A stretch of 64,000 bases of DNA from positions 1 through 64,000 of the forward strand of contig NZ_JACHOT010000010.1 of NCBI RefSeq assembly GCF_014200015.1, written 5' to 3'. Under the pieces are notes generated by a model, which was not told the origin of the DNA, did not search any database, and was given only the letters and a program-made list of their open reading frames with translations. Both the position numbers and the translations under genes were made by a program. This DNA is from Aminobacter niigataensis (GTDB lineage Bacteria > Pseudomonadota > Alphaproteobacteria > Rhizobiales > Rhizobiaceae). Shown here in pieces: positions 35,089-43,799 of the stretch (its first letter is position 1; the number at the start of each line of letters is the position of its first letter).

Positions 35089-36309
35089 CTACTTCCGCGC
35101 CTGCTCGTACCAGGCGACCAGCAACGCCCGCTCTTCCGGCGTGATCTGGGTGACGTTGGCGGGCGGCATGGCGTGGCTGCGGCCGGCCTGCAGGTAGATC
35201 TCGCGGGCATGCTCGGCGATCGAATTGTCGGTCTCCAGCACCACGCCCTTGGGCGCGTAGTAGACGCCTTCGTAGGATGGCTCATTGGCATGGCACATGG
35301 CGCAGCGGCCGAGCACGGTATCGCGCACCTTGGGGAACTGCGCCGCCGCGATATAGGGCTGGGTGGTGACGGAAGCGTTCTTGTCCTCGCCGGTCAGCAC
35401 CTTCGGCACGGTCGACAGCCACATGATGACGATGAACAGCAGGCCGGCGACGAACCAGGTCCAGTGCGGATTGCCCTCGCGCTTGTGGATGGTGTTGAAG
35501 TAGTGGCGGATCAGCACGCCGATGATGAAGATCAGCGAGGCGATGACCCAGTTGAACTCGGTGCCGAACGCCAGCGGATAGTGATTCGACAGCATCAGGA
35601 ACACGACCGGCAGGGTCAGGTAGTTGTTGTGCGTCGAGCGCGTCTTGGCGATCTTGCCGTATTTCGGATCGGGTTTGCGGCCGGCAATGAGGTCGGCGAC
35701 GACGATCTTCTGGTTCGGGATGATGGTCATGAAGACGTTGGCCGACATGATCGTCGCGGTGAAGGCGCCGAGATGCAGGAAGGCCGCGCGGCCGGTGAAC
35801 AGCTGCGTGTAGCCCCAGCTCATGAACACCACGACGACATAGAGCACGATCATCAGCAGCGTGTCGTGATCGCCGAGCTTGGACTTGCACAAGAGGTCGT
35901 AGACCACCCAGCCAAGGCCGATCGAGGCGAGCGAAATGGCGATAGCCACCGGCGCCGACACGTCGAGCACATTGCGGTCGATCAGGAACAGCTCGGCACC
36001 GCCATAGTAGACGATCCAGAGCAGCGCGAAGCCAGACAGCCAGGTGGCATAGGATTCCCACTTGAACCAGGTCAGGTGCTCCGGCATCTGCGCCGGCGCC
36101 ACCAGGTATTTCTGGATGTGGTAGAAGCCGCCGCCATGGACCTGCCATTCTTCGCCATGGGCGCCGACCGGCAGTCCGTCATGCTTCCTCAGCCCGAGAT
36201 CGAGGGCGATGAAATAGAACGATGAGCCTATCCAGGCCATCGCGGTGACGACATGCAGCCACCGCACGGCGAAGCTTGCCCAGTCCATGAAAAATGCCAA
36301 GTCGTACAT
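35089..36309 (-). CDS. puuD: Urate hydroxylase PuuD (cytochrome c-linked urate oxidase)
   Basis: A 406-residue membrane enzyme that oxidises urate to 5-hydroxyisourate and passes electrons to its own C-terminal cytochrome. About eight hydrophobic segments span residues 12-310 (RWLHVVTAMAWIGSSFYFIA at the start, with GGFYHIQKY in a loop). The C-terminal domain has the haem c motif CAMCH (about residue 328) and a later axial-ligand region SHAMPPANVTQITPEER. It replaces soluble uricase, feeding electrons to the respiratory chain. It is divergent from a LysR gene. Confidence 0.95.
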   Translation of the reverse strand: MYDLAFFMDWASFAVRWLHVVTAMAWIGSSFYFIALDLGLRKHDGLPVGAHGEEWQVHGGGFYHIQKYLVAPAQMPEHLTWFKWESYATWLSGFALLWIVYYGGAELFLIDRNVLDVSAPVAIAISLASIGLGWVVYDLLCKSKLGDHDTLLMIVLYVVVVFMSWGYTQLFTGRAAFLHLGAFTATIMSANVFMTIIPNQKIVVADLIAGRKPDPKYGKIAKTRSTHNNYLTLPVVFLMLSNHYPLAFGTEFNWVIASLIFIIGVLIRHYFNTIHKREGNPHWTWFVAGLLFIVIMWLSTVPKVLTGEDKNASVTTQPYIAAAQFPKVRDTVLGRCAMCHANEPSYEGVYYAPKGVVLETDNSIAEHAREIYLQAGRSHAMPPANVTQITPEERALLVAWYEQARK

Positions 36310-36382
36310 CCGCCGTCCCTTTTCCGCAGCAGCAGCAATCTTACGATGCCAAATGCACGGGGGAAGTGAAAGGATTCGCGAT

Positions 36383-36393
36383 GACTTTCAAAA
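36383..36393. promoter_or_regulatory. GACTTTCAAAA motif in the puuD/LysR promoter region
   Basis: The 11-mer GACTTTCAAAA occurs 74 bases upstream of the puuD start and 65 bases upstream of the LysR start. The identical 11-mer occurs at 45745-45755 in the other divergent purine promoter region. Both sit in short AT-rich islands, which suggests a shared regulator site. Confidence 0.45.
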
Positions 36394-36404
36394 AAATCTG
36401 GAAA

Positions 36405-36416
36405 ATACTACCGTAT
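36405..36416. promoter_or_regulatory. Possible LysR-type site ATAC-N4-GTAT
   Basis: ATACTACCGTAT has arms ATAC/GTAT and lies in the 148-base divergent puuD/LysR gap, 42 bases upstream of the LysR ATG. It fits a LysR autoregulatory position, but the arms are short. Confidence 0.3.
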
Positions 36417-36457
36417 CGCGGCACGGCATAAGCCGGCTATGGAACCCACGGCATCGC

Positions 36458-37378
36458 ATGGCTTATCTCGACAACATCGCCGTTTTCGTTCGCGTCGTGG
36501 AACTCGGCAATCTTTCTGCCGCGGGCCGCGACATGCGCATTTCGCCTGCCGTCGCCTCCAACCGCATCAAGGAACTGGAAAAGCACCTCGGCGTCAGGCT
36601 TTTCAACCGCACCACGCGCCAGTTGATGCCGACCGAGCATGGCAACGTCTTCTATTCCGGCGCCAAGCAGGTTCTGGAGGCGATCACCGAGGCTGAAGCC
36701 GCGGTCTCGGCACTTTCCGGCCAGCCACGCGGCACCATCCGCGTTACTGCCCCGCTCGGCCTTGGCCGTCGGCTTGTCGCTTCGGGCATTCCCGAATTCC
36801 ATGACAAATACCCCGACATCGAGGTCCGGCTGCGTCTGTCGGACCACAATGTCGACATCCTCAAGGAAGGCATCGACGTCGCTTTCCGGCTTGGGGTGAT
36901 CGAGGATTCCAGCCTCCGCATGCGCGGCATCATGGAATGCGAGCGGGTTCTGGTCGCTGCCCCGAAATATCTCGAAAAGCGCGGCGAGCCCGAAAGCGCC
37001 AACGACCTGATCGGCAAGAAGCACGACTGCCTGATGCTGCGTTATCCCGGCTCACGCGAGTTCTACTGGATGCTGGAGACCGCGGCAGGACCGACCAAGT
37101 TCGAGGTCCATGGCCCGTTCGATTCCGACGACGGCGACGTTCTGACCGGCTGGGCCCTGGCCGGGCGCGGCATCATCAATAAGCCGCGCTTCGAGGTCGA
37201 GCCCTTCATCCGCGACCAGCGGCTGAAGATCATCCTGCCGCAGACACCGCCGACGCCTGTCCAGTTTGCCGCCGTCTATCCCCACAAGAAGCTGCAGGAC
37301 CCGAAGGTCCGGCTGCTGCTCGACTTCATGGCCGACCGCTGCCACAAGCTGATCAAGGACATCCTCGCCCACAAGTAG
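36458..37378 (+). CDS. LysR-family transcriptional regulator
   Basis: A 306-residue regulator with an N-terminal helix-turn-helix (NLSAAGRDMRISPAVASNRI, about residues 17-36, then EKHLGVRLFNRTTRQLMPTE) and a substrate-binding-like effector domain (GTIRVTAPLGLGRR, DVAFRLGVIEDSSLRMR). It belongs to the CrgA/TrgI-like LysR subgroup by its effector domain. The ATG at 36458 is the standard LysR start. It is divergent from puuD, so it is a candidate regulator of urate oxidation; the effector might be urate or a later intermediate. Confidence 0.92.
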   Translation: MAYLDNIAVFVRVVELGNLSAAGRDMRISPAVASNRIKELEKHLGVRLFNRTTRQLMPTEHGNVFYSGAKQVLEAITEAEAAVSALSGQPRGTIRVTAPLGLGRRLVASGIPEFHDKYPDIEVRLRLSDHNVDILKEGIDVAFRLGVIEDSSLRMRGIMECERVLVAAPKYLEKRGEPESANDLIGKKHDCLMLRYPGSREFYWMLETAAGPTKFEVHGPFDSDDGDVLTGWALAGRGIINKPRFEVEPFIRDQRLKIILPQTPPTPVQFAAVYPHKKLQDPKVRLLLDFMADRCHKLIKDILAHK

Positions 37379-37388
37379 GACGGTCGCG

Positions 37389-38726
37389 TCAGCTCATGGC
37401 CTGGTAGGCCGAAGTCCAGAAGTCGGTGTAATGCGCCGGCGCCTGCGGCGAATCCATCAGCCTCTGGGAAAGCAGGATGCCGGCAAGGTCGTTTTCAGGA
37501 TCGGCATAGCCCGAGGTGCCATAACCGCCATCCCAGCCAAAACGTCCTGGCACCTGCCAGAGGTTGTCTCGCTTGAGCGCCACCGACATGCCGAGACCCC
37601 AGCCCGAATTGCCGTTGAAGAACATCCGCCCGCTCGCCTTCTCCTCGTCGGTAAGCTGGTCCGTCGTCATCAGCTCGACCGAGGCGCGCGACAGGATGCG
37701 CTCGCCACCGAGCCTGCCCTTGCCGAGCAACATCTTCTGGAAGGCAAGGTAGTCCTCGGCTGTCGAGACCAGTCCGCCGCCGCCTGCCTCGAAGGTCGCC
37801 GGCTTGGCAAACGACCCACCCCTGGCTTCGTCGTAGACGCCGAGCTTGCCGGTCTGGAAATCCCGGGAATAGGCGGTGGCGAGCCGGTCGACCTTCTCGA
37901 CTGGGCAATGGAAGCCGGTATCCTTCATGCCGAGCGGGCCGAAGATGCGTTCCTGCATGAAGGCCGACAGCGGCTGTCCCGCCGCGCGGGCGACCAGCAC
38001 GCCGGCGACGTCGAGGCCTGTGTGGTAGAGCCAGCCTTCACCGGGCTGATGGGCGAGCGGCAGCGAGCCGATGCGCTTCATGTAGTCGTCGGGCGAGCCG
38101 CGGAACAGGTCGGCACTCGGCGCGATGCCGGCTTCCTGCATGGCGTGCTGCAGCGGGTACCGAAACGGATAGACCATGATCGCGCCGAGCCCGAAACGCA
38201 GGGTCAGCAGATCGCGCAGGGTGATCGGCCGGCTGGCGGGAACAGTCTCGGTGAGCGGGCCGTCGATCGCTTTCAGCACCTTGCGATCGGCAAGCTCGGG
38301 CAGCCATTTGTCGACCGGGTCGTCGAGGCGCAGCCGCGACTCCTCGACGAGGATCATCGCCGCAACCGCAGTGACCGGCTTGGTCAGCGAGGCGATACGG
38401 AAGATGCTGTCGCGCTGCATCGGCGCCGAGCCGTTGAGCGCGAGCGTGCCAACGGCTTCTATATGGGTTTCGCTACCCCGGCTGACGGCCCAGACGAGCC
38501 CAGGCAGGTCGCCGCGCTCGACATGACCAGCCATCACCTTGCGCATCCGCTCGAGTCGGTCGGGAATAAAGTTGCCTGTGCTCATCGTCGTGCTCCCTGA
38601 CTTTGCAGCCGCGCTCGAAGCGCCCGCTGCTGGTTGTGCCGACGCCCCTTCTGCCGAGGCAAGCAATGCCGCAAACGCCGCGCCCTTCATGACGGTGCGG
38701 CGATCCATTCCCGATATCGTGCCCAT
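37389..38726 (-). CDS. Exported serine hydrolase (beta-lactamase/EstB-like)
   Basis: A 445-residue protein of the class-C beta-lactamase-like serine hydrolase family. It has a Tat-type signal (MDRRTVMKGAAFAALLASAE, from residue 7), the nucleophile motif SLTK (IFRIASLTKPVTAVAAMIL) and the YxN-like tyrosine in GWLYHTGLDVAGVL. GRFGWDGGYGTSGYADPEND near the C-terminus takes the place of the KTG triad. Most members are esterases or peptidases, not antibiotic-resistance enzymes. It is convergent with the LysR gene and shows no evident link to purines. Confidence 0.88.
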   Translation of the reverse strand: MGTISGMDRRTVMKGAAFAALLASAEGASAQPAAGASSAAAKSGSTTMSTGNFIPDRLERMRKVMAGHVERGDLPGLVWAVSRGSETHIEAVGTLALNGSAPMQRDSIFRIASLTKPVTAVAAMILVEESRLRLDDPVDKWLPELADRKVLKAIDGPLTETVPASRPITLRDLLTLRFGLGAIMVYPFRYPLQHAMQEAGIAPSADLFRGSPDDYMKRIGSLPLAHQPGEGWLYHTGLDVAGVLVARAAGQPLSAFMQERIFGPLGMKDTGFHCPVEKVDRLATAYSRDFQTGKLGVYDEARGGSFAKPATFEAGGGGLVSTAEDYLAFQKMLLGKGRLGGERILSRASVELMTTDQLTDEEKASGRMFFNGNSGWGLGMSVALKRDNLWQVPGRFGWDGGYGTSGYADPENDLAGILLSQRLMDSPQAPAHYTDFWTSAYQAMS

Positions 38727-38759
38727 CCTTGCATCCTTCCTGTGGTGGACGACAGTCCG

Positions 38760-39236
38760 TCAGCCCGCCGTCTCGTCCAGGTGCCTGGCCAGCGCTTCAA
38801 GAAGTTCGGCCCAGCCCGCCTTGCGATCGGCCGTCTGGGCATCGGCGTTGTCGCTGTCGAGATAGGCGGCCTGCTCCGAGTAGACGAGCCGAGTGCCCTC
38901 GCCTTCCGGTACGAACTCGATGGTTGCCAGCGAGGCGGAGAAGGGTTTGCCCTCTGTTGCCATCACATAGGCGAAGACGATCCGCCTGTCGGGGACGATG
39001 TCGAGATAGGTCGTGTCGTTGGAGAACGACGCTCCGCCCTCGAAACGGAAACTGCTGCGCTCGGAACCGCCGGGCCTGAAGTCGACGACGAACTCGTCGA
39101 CCTGCCAGCCTTCGCCCTCGACGAACCAGCGGCGCTTGCGGTCGGCCTGCGAGAATGCCGAAAACAGCTCCGCCGGTGACACCGGGTAGACGCGATGGCT
39201 GCTGAAGGTGGAGTGCGATGTTGAGGTGCTGGACAT
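38760..39236 (-). CDS. SRPBCC (AHSA1-type) protein
   Basis: A 158-residue START/Bet-v1-fold protein of the AHSA1-like group: HRVYPVSPAELFSAFSQADR at the start, WFVEGEGWQVDEFVVDFRPGG in the middle and GWAELLEALARHLDE as the last helix. Such proteins bind small hydrophobic ligands; many have no known function. AGGAGGAAAGGA precedes the ATG at 39236. It is divergent from an HxlR regulator, a pairing common for this family, and the regulator probably controls it. Confidence 0.9.
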   Translation of the reverse strand: MSSTSTSHSTFSSHRVYPVSPAELFSAFSQADRKRRWFVEGEGWQVDEFVVDFRPGGSERSSFRFEGGASFSNDTTYLDIVPDRRIVFAYVMATEGKPFSASLATIEFVPEGEGTRLVYSEQAAYLDSDNADAQTADRKAGWAELLEALARHLDETAG

Positions 39237-39274
39237 TCCTTTCCTCCTCTTGTGGGTGCTGCAACCAGAATTAA

Positions 39275-39337
39275 AACCAGTTGCATTTACTAACCAGTTG
39301 CAGGCTAGCGCAACTGATTTTATGTTGCAACCAGTTC
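39275..39337. promoter_or_regulatory. Repeated AACCAGTTGCA sites between SRPBCC and HxlR genes
   Basis: AACCAGTTGCA occurs exactly at 39275-39285 and 39292-39302. GCAACTGATT (39310-39319) is the inverted form with one change, and TTGCAACCAGTTC (39325-39337) carries the motif and part of its inverse. Four sites within 63 bases of a divergent promoter region strongly suggest binding by the HxlR regulator. Confidence 0.75.
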
Positions 39338-39350
39338 TTGGAGACATTGC

Positions 39351-39866
39351 ATGAACCAGCATCAACGGTCGGGCTGCCCGATCAACCTCACCCTCGAGGT
39401 GGTCGGCGACAAATGGAGCCTGATCGTCCTGCGCGACATGATGTTCGGCAACCGTCGGCATTTTCGCGAGCTACTGACGAACTCCGAGGAGGGCATTGCC
39501 TCCAATATCCTGGCGGACCGGCTGAAGCGCCTTGTCGAGGACGGGCTGATCACCAAGGCCGACGACCCCAGCCACAAGCAGAAGGCGATCTACAGCCTGA
39601 CAGAGATGGCGATCGAACTGCTGCCGGTTTTCGCCCATATCGGCGCCTGGGGCCGCAAGTGGCTGCCGGTCAGCGAGGAACTCAGCATCCGTGCCGAGCT
39701 GCTGGAAACGGGCGGCCCCGAGATGTGGCAGCGCTTCATGGAAGAGCTGCGTGCCTCCCATCTCGGCGAACCGCTGTCCGAGACGGCAAAGCAGCGGCTT
39801 CCGGTGCGCGAACAATTGCAAGCGGCCTATCTCGAAGTGGTCGCCCGCAACGCCGCCGCTGGCTGA
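39351..39866 (+). CDS. HxlR-family transcriptional regulator
   Basis: A 171-residue winged-helix protein. The conserved Cys9 in RSGCPINLTLEVVGDKWSLI and the following VLRDMMFGNRRHFRELL are the HxlR signature, and NILADRLKRLVEDGLITKAD is the recognition helix plus wing. It is somewhat longer than a minimal HxlR (about 110-120 residues), with an extra helical C-terminal part from about residue 115. GGAG lies seven bases upstream of the ATG. Confidence 0.93.
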   Translation: MNQHQRSGCPINLTLEVVGDKWSLIVLRDMMFGNRRHFRELLTNSEEGIASNILADRLKRLVEDGLITKADDPSHKQKAIYSLTEMAIELLPVFAHIGAWGRKWLPVSEELSIRAELLETGGPEMWQRFMEELRASHLGEPLSETAKQRLPVREQLQAAYLEVVARNAAAG

Positions 39867-39977
39867 CTTTCGACTGGTCCAGCCCGGAACCGAACTGTCG
39901 TGAGGCTGTTGTACGCTGCGGATGCCTTCCGGCCGGCCGGGGGGGGCAGGCACGACCCGCGGATCAAGGAGCAGCCG

Positions 39978-40466
39978 ATGATTTCCCACCCGACACGCAA
40001 CGACCTCAAGTCCAACGCCAAGAAGGTTTCGATCGAGCTTCTGAACGCACGGCTGGCCGACGCGATCGACTTGGCGCTGATCACCAAGCAGGCGCACTGG
40101 AACGTCAAGGGCCCGCACTTCATCGCCATCCACGAGATGCTCGATGATTTCCGCAAGTACCTCGACGAACACGTCGACACCATCGCCGAACGTGTCGCCC
40201 AATTGGGCGGAGCGGCACTCGGCACTTCGCAGGTGGTGGTCGAGGCCAGCAAGCTGAAGCCCTATCCGACCGACATCTCGAAGACCAAGGACCACATCGC
40301 CGCGCTGATCGACCGCTATGCCGACGCCGCGAAAAGCGTGCGCTCGGCCATCGACGAGGCGGGAGAGGCGGGCGACGCCGACACCGCCGACATCTTCACC
40401 GCCTATTCCAGGGCACTCGACAAGTCGCTGTGGTTCCTCGAGGCCCACATCCAGGAAAACGAATAG
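39978..40466 (+). CDS. dps: Dps DNA-protection ferritin
   Basis: A 162-residue mini-ferritin that stores iron and shields DNA during starvation and oxidative stress. Ferroxidase ligands are visible in KQAHWNVKGPHFIAIHEMLD and DEHVDTIAERVAQLGG, and the C-terminal helix includes DKSLWFLEAHIQE. The ATG at 39978 follows AAGGAGCAGCCG; the longer upstream frame is not conserved. It is convergent with xdhC, 24 bases apart. Confidence 0.95.
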   Translation: MISHPTRNDLKSNAKKVSIELLNARLADAIDLALITKQAHWNVKGPHFIAIHEMLDDFRKYLDEHVDTIAERVAQLGGAALGTSQVVVEASKLKPYPTDISKTKDHIAALIDRYADAAKSVRSAIDEAGEAGDADTADIFTAYSRALDKSLWFLEAHIQENE

Positions 40467-40490
40467 CCTGGCCGGTTCCGACGGCGGCGG

Positions 40491-41441
40491 TCACTTTGCC
40501 GGCAGAGCCAGCGCGGTCATGATCTCGGCTGCGGCAAGGGCGGCGATTACAGCGGGGCGCTTGTCCTTGACTGCGTCGCCGCCGATCGGGCAGACCAGCC
40601 GTGCATACTGCTCGTCGCTGCCGCCGGCCGTCTTGAGGAACCAGCTCCTGAACGTCGCCTTCTTGGTCTTCGAGCCGATCATGCCGACATAGCCGGTGTC
40701 GTCGCGCTTCAGCGCCTCGGCAACGATCAGGAAGTCGAGCGCATGGTCGTGGGTCAGCACCACCACGGCCGAGCCGGAGGGCGCCTCGCGCACCATCTCC
40801 TCCGGAACCGGGGTCAGCCTCACATCAATCTCCGCCGGCATGCCGTCGAGCGCATCGGCGCGGGTCTCGACGACCACCACATTCAGCGGCAGCAAGGCAA
40901 AAGCGGATGCCAGCGCGTGGCCGACATGGCCGCCGCCGAAGACCAGCACATGTGGCAGGGCAGCGTCCGATATTTCGGCCGAAGCGACCAGGTCGGCAGC
41001 CATTGCCTCGTCGACGTGGCGGACGGCAACCTCGACCCGTCCGCCGCAGCACTGGCCGATCTCCGGCCCGAGTGGAATGTCTAGGGTGAGCGTTTCCCTC
41101 CCCCTTGAGGGGAGGGTGGCGGCGAAGCCGCCGGGTGGGGTCGTTTCGACCGGGCTCAACACCACTTGGGCGCTTCTTCCTGAGGTTACCCCCTCTGCCC
41201 GCTTCGCGGGCATCTCTCCCTCAAGGGGGGAGATCGACCCCTTCAGTATCGCCCGCGCGCTGTCGATCGCCATGAATTCGAGCTGGCCGCCGCCGATGGT
41301 GCCGAAGATGCGCTCGGGCGACACCAGCATCCACGCGCCCTTTTCGCGCGGGGTCGAGCCCTTGGCCTCTGCCACCTCGACCAGCGCCACCGAAGGCGCT
41401 GCGTCGAGGAATGCCCGGAGGCGCTTGGCCGTCTTGCTCAC
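40491..41441 (-). CDS. xdhC: Xanthine dehydrogenase accessory protein XdhC with in-frame repeat insertion
   Basis: A 316-residue chaperone that loads sulfurated molybdenum cofactor into XdhB. The XdhC_CoxI domain (FLDAAPSVALVEVAEAKGST, MLVSPERIFGTIGGGQLEFM) and the C-terminal Rossmann domain (VLVFGGGHVGHALASAFALL) are intact, as is EIGQCCGGRVEVAVR. Between ARAILKG and LTLDIPLGPEIGQCCGG lie about 48 residues with no counterpart in the family. They are encoded by a palindromic repeat element (41092-41240) that keeps the frame open. The start overlaps the xdhB stop by four bases. Confidence 0.93.
   Translation of the reverse strand: MSKTAKRLRAFLDAAPSVALVEVAEAKGSTPREKGAWMLVSPERIFGTIGGGQLEFMAIDSARAILKGSISPLEGEMPAKRAEGVTSGRSAQVVLSPVETTPPGGFAATLPSRGRETLTLDIPLGPEIGQCCGGRVEVAVRHVDEAMAADLVASAEISDAALPHVLVFGGGHVGHALASAFALLPLNVVVVETRADALDGMPAEIDVRLTPVPEEMVREAPSGSAVVVLTHDHALDFLIVAEALKRDDTGYVGMIGSKTKKATFRSWFLKTAGGSDEQYARLVCPIGGDAVKDKRPAVIAALAAAEIMTALALPAK
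41092..41240. repeat. Compound palindromic element inserted in frame in xdhC
   Basis: Two hairpin halves face each other: CCTCCCCCTTGAGGGGAGG with GGCGGCGAAGCCGCC at one end and GCCCGCTTCGCGGGC with CTCCCTCAAGGGGGGAG at the other, separated by about 45 bases. The same compound element, in the opposite orientation, lies at 59518-59650 inside the acyl-CoA synthetase gene. Exact ends cannot be fixed without an element-free relative. Confidence 0.9.
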
Positions 41442-43798
41442 TTGGCCTGGGCCGCCTCGGCCCGGAGGCGTTCGATCGCCATCAGCACCCGCTCCGGCGT
41501 CGCCGGTGCGTCGAGACGCGGGCAGACCTTGTGGTCGGCGACGCTCGCAACCGCATCCGACAGCGCCTGCAGCACCGAGATGCCGAGCGGCAGCGGCGGC
41601 TCGCCGACGGCCTTGGAGCGGTGGATCGTCGGCTCATAGGCTTCCGACCAGTCGGTCAGTTCCACGTTGAAGATCTTCGGTCGGTCGGAAGCCAGCGGGA
41701 TCTTGTAGGTCGACGGCGCATGGGTGCGCAGCCGGCCCTTGCCGTCCCACCACAGTTCTTCGGTCGTCAGCCAGCCCGTGCCCTGGACGAAGCCGCCCTC
41801 GACCTGGCCGATATCGATGGCCCGGTTCAGCGACCGGCCGGTATCGTGCAGGATATCGGCCCGCTCGATGACATACTCGCCGGTCAGCGTGTCGATCGAC
41901 ACCTCCGAGCAGGCCGCGCCATAGGAGTAATAGTAGAAGGCGTGGCCCCTGCCCTTGCTGCGATCCCAGTGGATCTTCGGCGTCTTGTAGTGGCCGGCGG
42001 CCGACAGCTGGATGCGGTTGAGATAAGCCTGCTTGACCAGGTCGTTGAAGGAAATCTCCTGGTTGCCGACGCGCACGCGGTTAGGCAGAAACACCACCTG
42101 GTCGCCCGGCACCTGGTACTTCTCGGCGGCGAAATCGGTCAGCCGCTTGCGGATCTGCCGCGCCGCGTCCTGTGCCGCCATGCCGTTGAGGTCGGCGCCC
42201 GAGGACGCCGCCGTCGGCGCAGTGTTGGGCACCTTGGCGGTGGTCGTCGCCGTGATCTTCACCCGGTCGAGATCGATCTGGAACTCTTCCGCCACCACCT
42301 GCGCCACCTTGAGGTGAAGGCCCTGGCCCATCTCGGTGCCGCCGTGGTTCATGTGCACCGAACCATCGGCATAGACGTGCACCAGAGCGCCGGCCTGGTT
42401 GGACTCGGTCTTGGTGAACGAGATGCCAAACTTGACCGGCGTCAGCGCCAGTCCGCGCTTGACGAAGCGGCTGTTGGCGTTGAACGCCGCGATCTCGCGC
42501 CGGCGGTGGGCATAGGACGCGCTCTCCTCCAGTTCCGCGACGATGCGGTGGATGATGTTGTCCTCGACCTTCTGGTGATAGGGCGTGAGGTTGCGTTCGC
42601 CGGCAACGCCGATGGCGTCGTAGAAGTTCCGCTTGCGGATCTCGAGCGGGTCCTTGCCGAGCGCAAACGCCACCTCTTCGATGACGCGCTCGGCGCCGAC
42701 CATGCCCTGCGGGCCGCCGAAGCCGCGGAACGCAGTGTTCGACACGGTATTCGTGTAGAGCGTCGACGACTTGGCATGCACGTTCGGATAGAAATAGGCG
42801 TTGTCGCAGTGGAACAGCGCGCGGTCGCCCACTGGCCCCGAGAGGTCGGCCGAGAAGCCCGCATTGAGCGCGAACATGTAGTCGACGCCGAGGATATTGC
42901 CTTCCTCGTCGAAGCCGACTTCGTAGTCGATGGCGAAGTCGTGCCGCTTGCCGGTAGCGGTCATGTCCTCGTCGCGGTCGAGCCGGACCTTGACGGCGCG
43001 CTTGTGCTTCTTCGCAGCGATGGCCGCAATCGCCGCGCACTGGTTGGCCTGGGTTTCCTTGCCACCGAAACCGCCGCCCATGCGGCGTACCTCGACCGTC
43101 ACCGCATGGCTGGGCACGCCGAGCACATGCGAGACGAGGTGCTGGGTCTCGCTCGGTCCTTGCGTCGAGCAATAGACCACGACCTCGTCGTCCTCGCCGG
43201 GCACGGCGAGTGAAATCTGGCCTTCGAGATAGAAGTGATCCTGGCCGCCGAGCTTCATCCGGCCTTTCACCCGGCGCGGTGCCGCGGCAATCGCAGCCGC
43301 CGCGTCGCCGCGCTTCAGCGTCAGCGGCGACGTCACCTGCTTGTCCTTCTCCGGATCGAGGTCCCAGATGCTGATGACCGCCGGCAACTCGTCGTACTCG
43401 ATCTTGGCCAGGCGCGCCGCCCGGCGGGCCTGCTCGCGGGTGTTGGCCACGACCGCGAAGATCGGCTGGCCGTGGAACTCCACCTTGCCCTGAGCGAAGA
43501 CCGGGTCGTCATGCATGCCGCTCGGCGAAATGTCGTTTTCGCCCGGCACGTCGGCATAGGTCAGCACGTCGACGACGCCGGGCGCAGCGCGGACGGCAGA
43601 CAGGTCGACCGACTTCAGCGTGCCATGGGTGATGTTGGATAGGCCGAGGCCGACATGCAGCGTGCCCGCCGGTTCCGGCATGTCGTCGATGTAGACGGCT
43701 TCGCCGGCAACGTGTTTGTGCGCGGAATCGTGGCGCTGGTCGGTGTGCACGCCGCCCGTGATCTTCGCCGCCTTGAGGTTGGGTTGGTGCTGGGTCAT
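41438..43798 (-). CDS. xdhB: Xanthine dehydrogenase molybdopterin-binding subunit
   Basis: The 786-residue catalytic subunit that hydroxylates hypoxanthine and xanthine to urate at a molybdenum centre. Family motifs: VEVRRMGGGFGGKE, NTAFRGFGGPQGM (substrate-binding Arg), GTEMGQGLHLKVAQVVAEEF, GAACSEVSIDTLTGEY and the catalytic-glutamate region SKAVGEPPLPLGISVLQAL. The ATG at 43798 starts the family-like region; one base separates it from the xdhA stop. It is the middle gene of uraH-xdhA-xdhB-xdhC. Confidence 0.96.
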   Translation of the reverse strand: MTQHQPNLKAAKITGGVHTDQRHDSAHKHVAGEAVYIDDMPEPAGTLHVGLGLSNITHGTLKSVDLSAVRAAPGVVDVLTYADVPGENDISPSGMHDDPVFAQGKVEFHGQPIFAVVANTREQARRAARLAKIEYDELPAVISIWDLDPEKDKQVTSPLTLKRGDAAAAIAAAPRRVKGRMKLGGQDHFYLEGQISLAVPGEDDEVVVYCSTQGPSETQHLVSHVLGVPSHAVTVEVRRMGGGFGGKETQANQCAAIAAIAAKKHKRAVKVRLDRDEDMTATGKRHDFAIDYEVGFDEEGNILGVDYMFALNAGFSADLSGPVGDRALFHCDNAYFYPNVHAKSSTLYTNTVSNTAFRGFGGPQGMVGAERVIEEVAFALGKDPLEIRKRNFYDAIGVAGERNLTPYHQKVEDNIIHRIVAELEESASYAHRRREIAAFNANSRFVKRGLALTPVKFGISFTKTESNQAGALVHVYADGSVHMNHGGTEMGQGLHLKVAQVVAEEFQIDLDRVKITATTTAKVPNTAPTAASSGADLNGMAAQDAARQIRKRLTDFAAEKYQVPGDQVVFLPNRVRVGNQEISFNDLVKQAYLNRIQLSAAGHYKTPKIHWDRSKGRGHAFYYYSYGAACSEVSIDTLTGEYVIERADILHDTGRSLNRAIDIGQVEGGFVQGTGWLTTEELWWDGKGRLRTHAPSTYKIPLASDRPKIFNVELTDWSEAYEPTIHRSKAVGEPPLPLGISVLQALSDAVASVADHKVCPRLDAPATPERVLMAIERLRAEAAQAK

Positions 43799-43799
43799 C

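Noticed and set aside
37389-38726. Antibiotic-resistance beta-lactamase
   Set aside because: It has the SxxK fold of class C but lacks a typical KTG box and belongs to the broad serine-hydrolase group.
41411-43213. Long plus-strand open frame over xdhC and xdhB
   Set aside because: It spans two clear genes on the other strand, including their overlap, and lacks any family motif.
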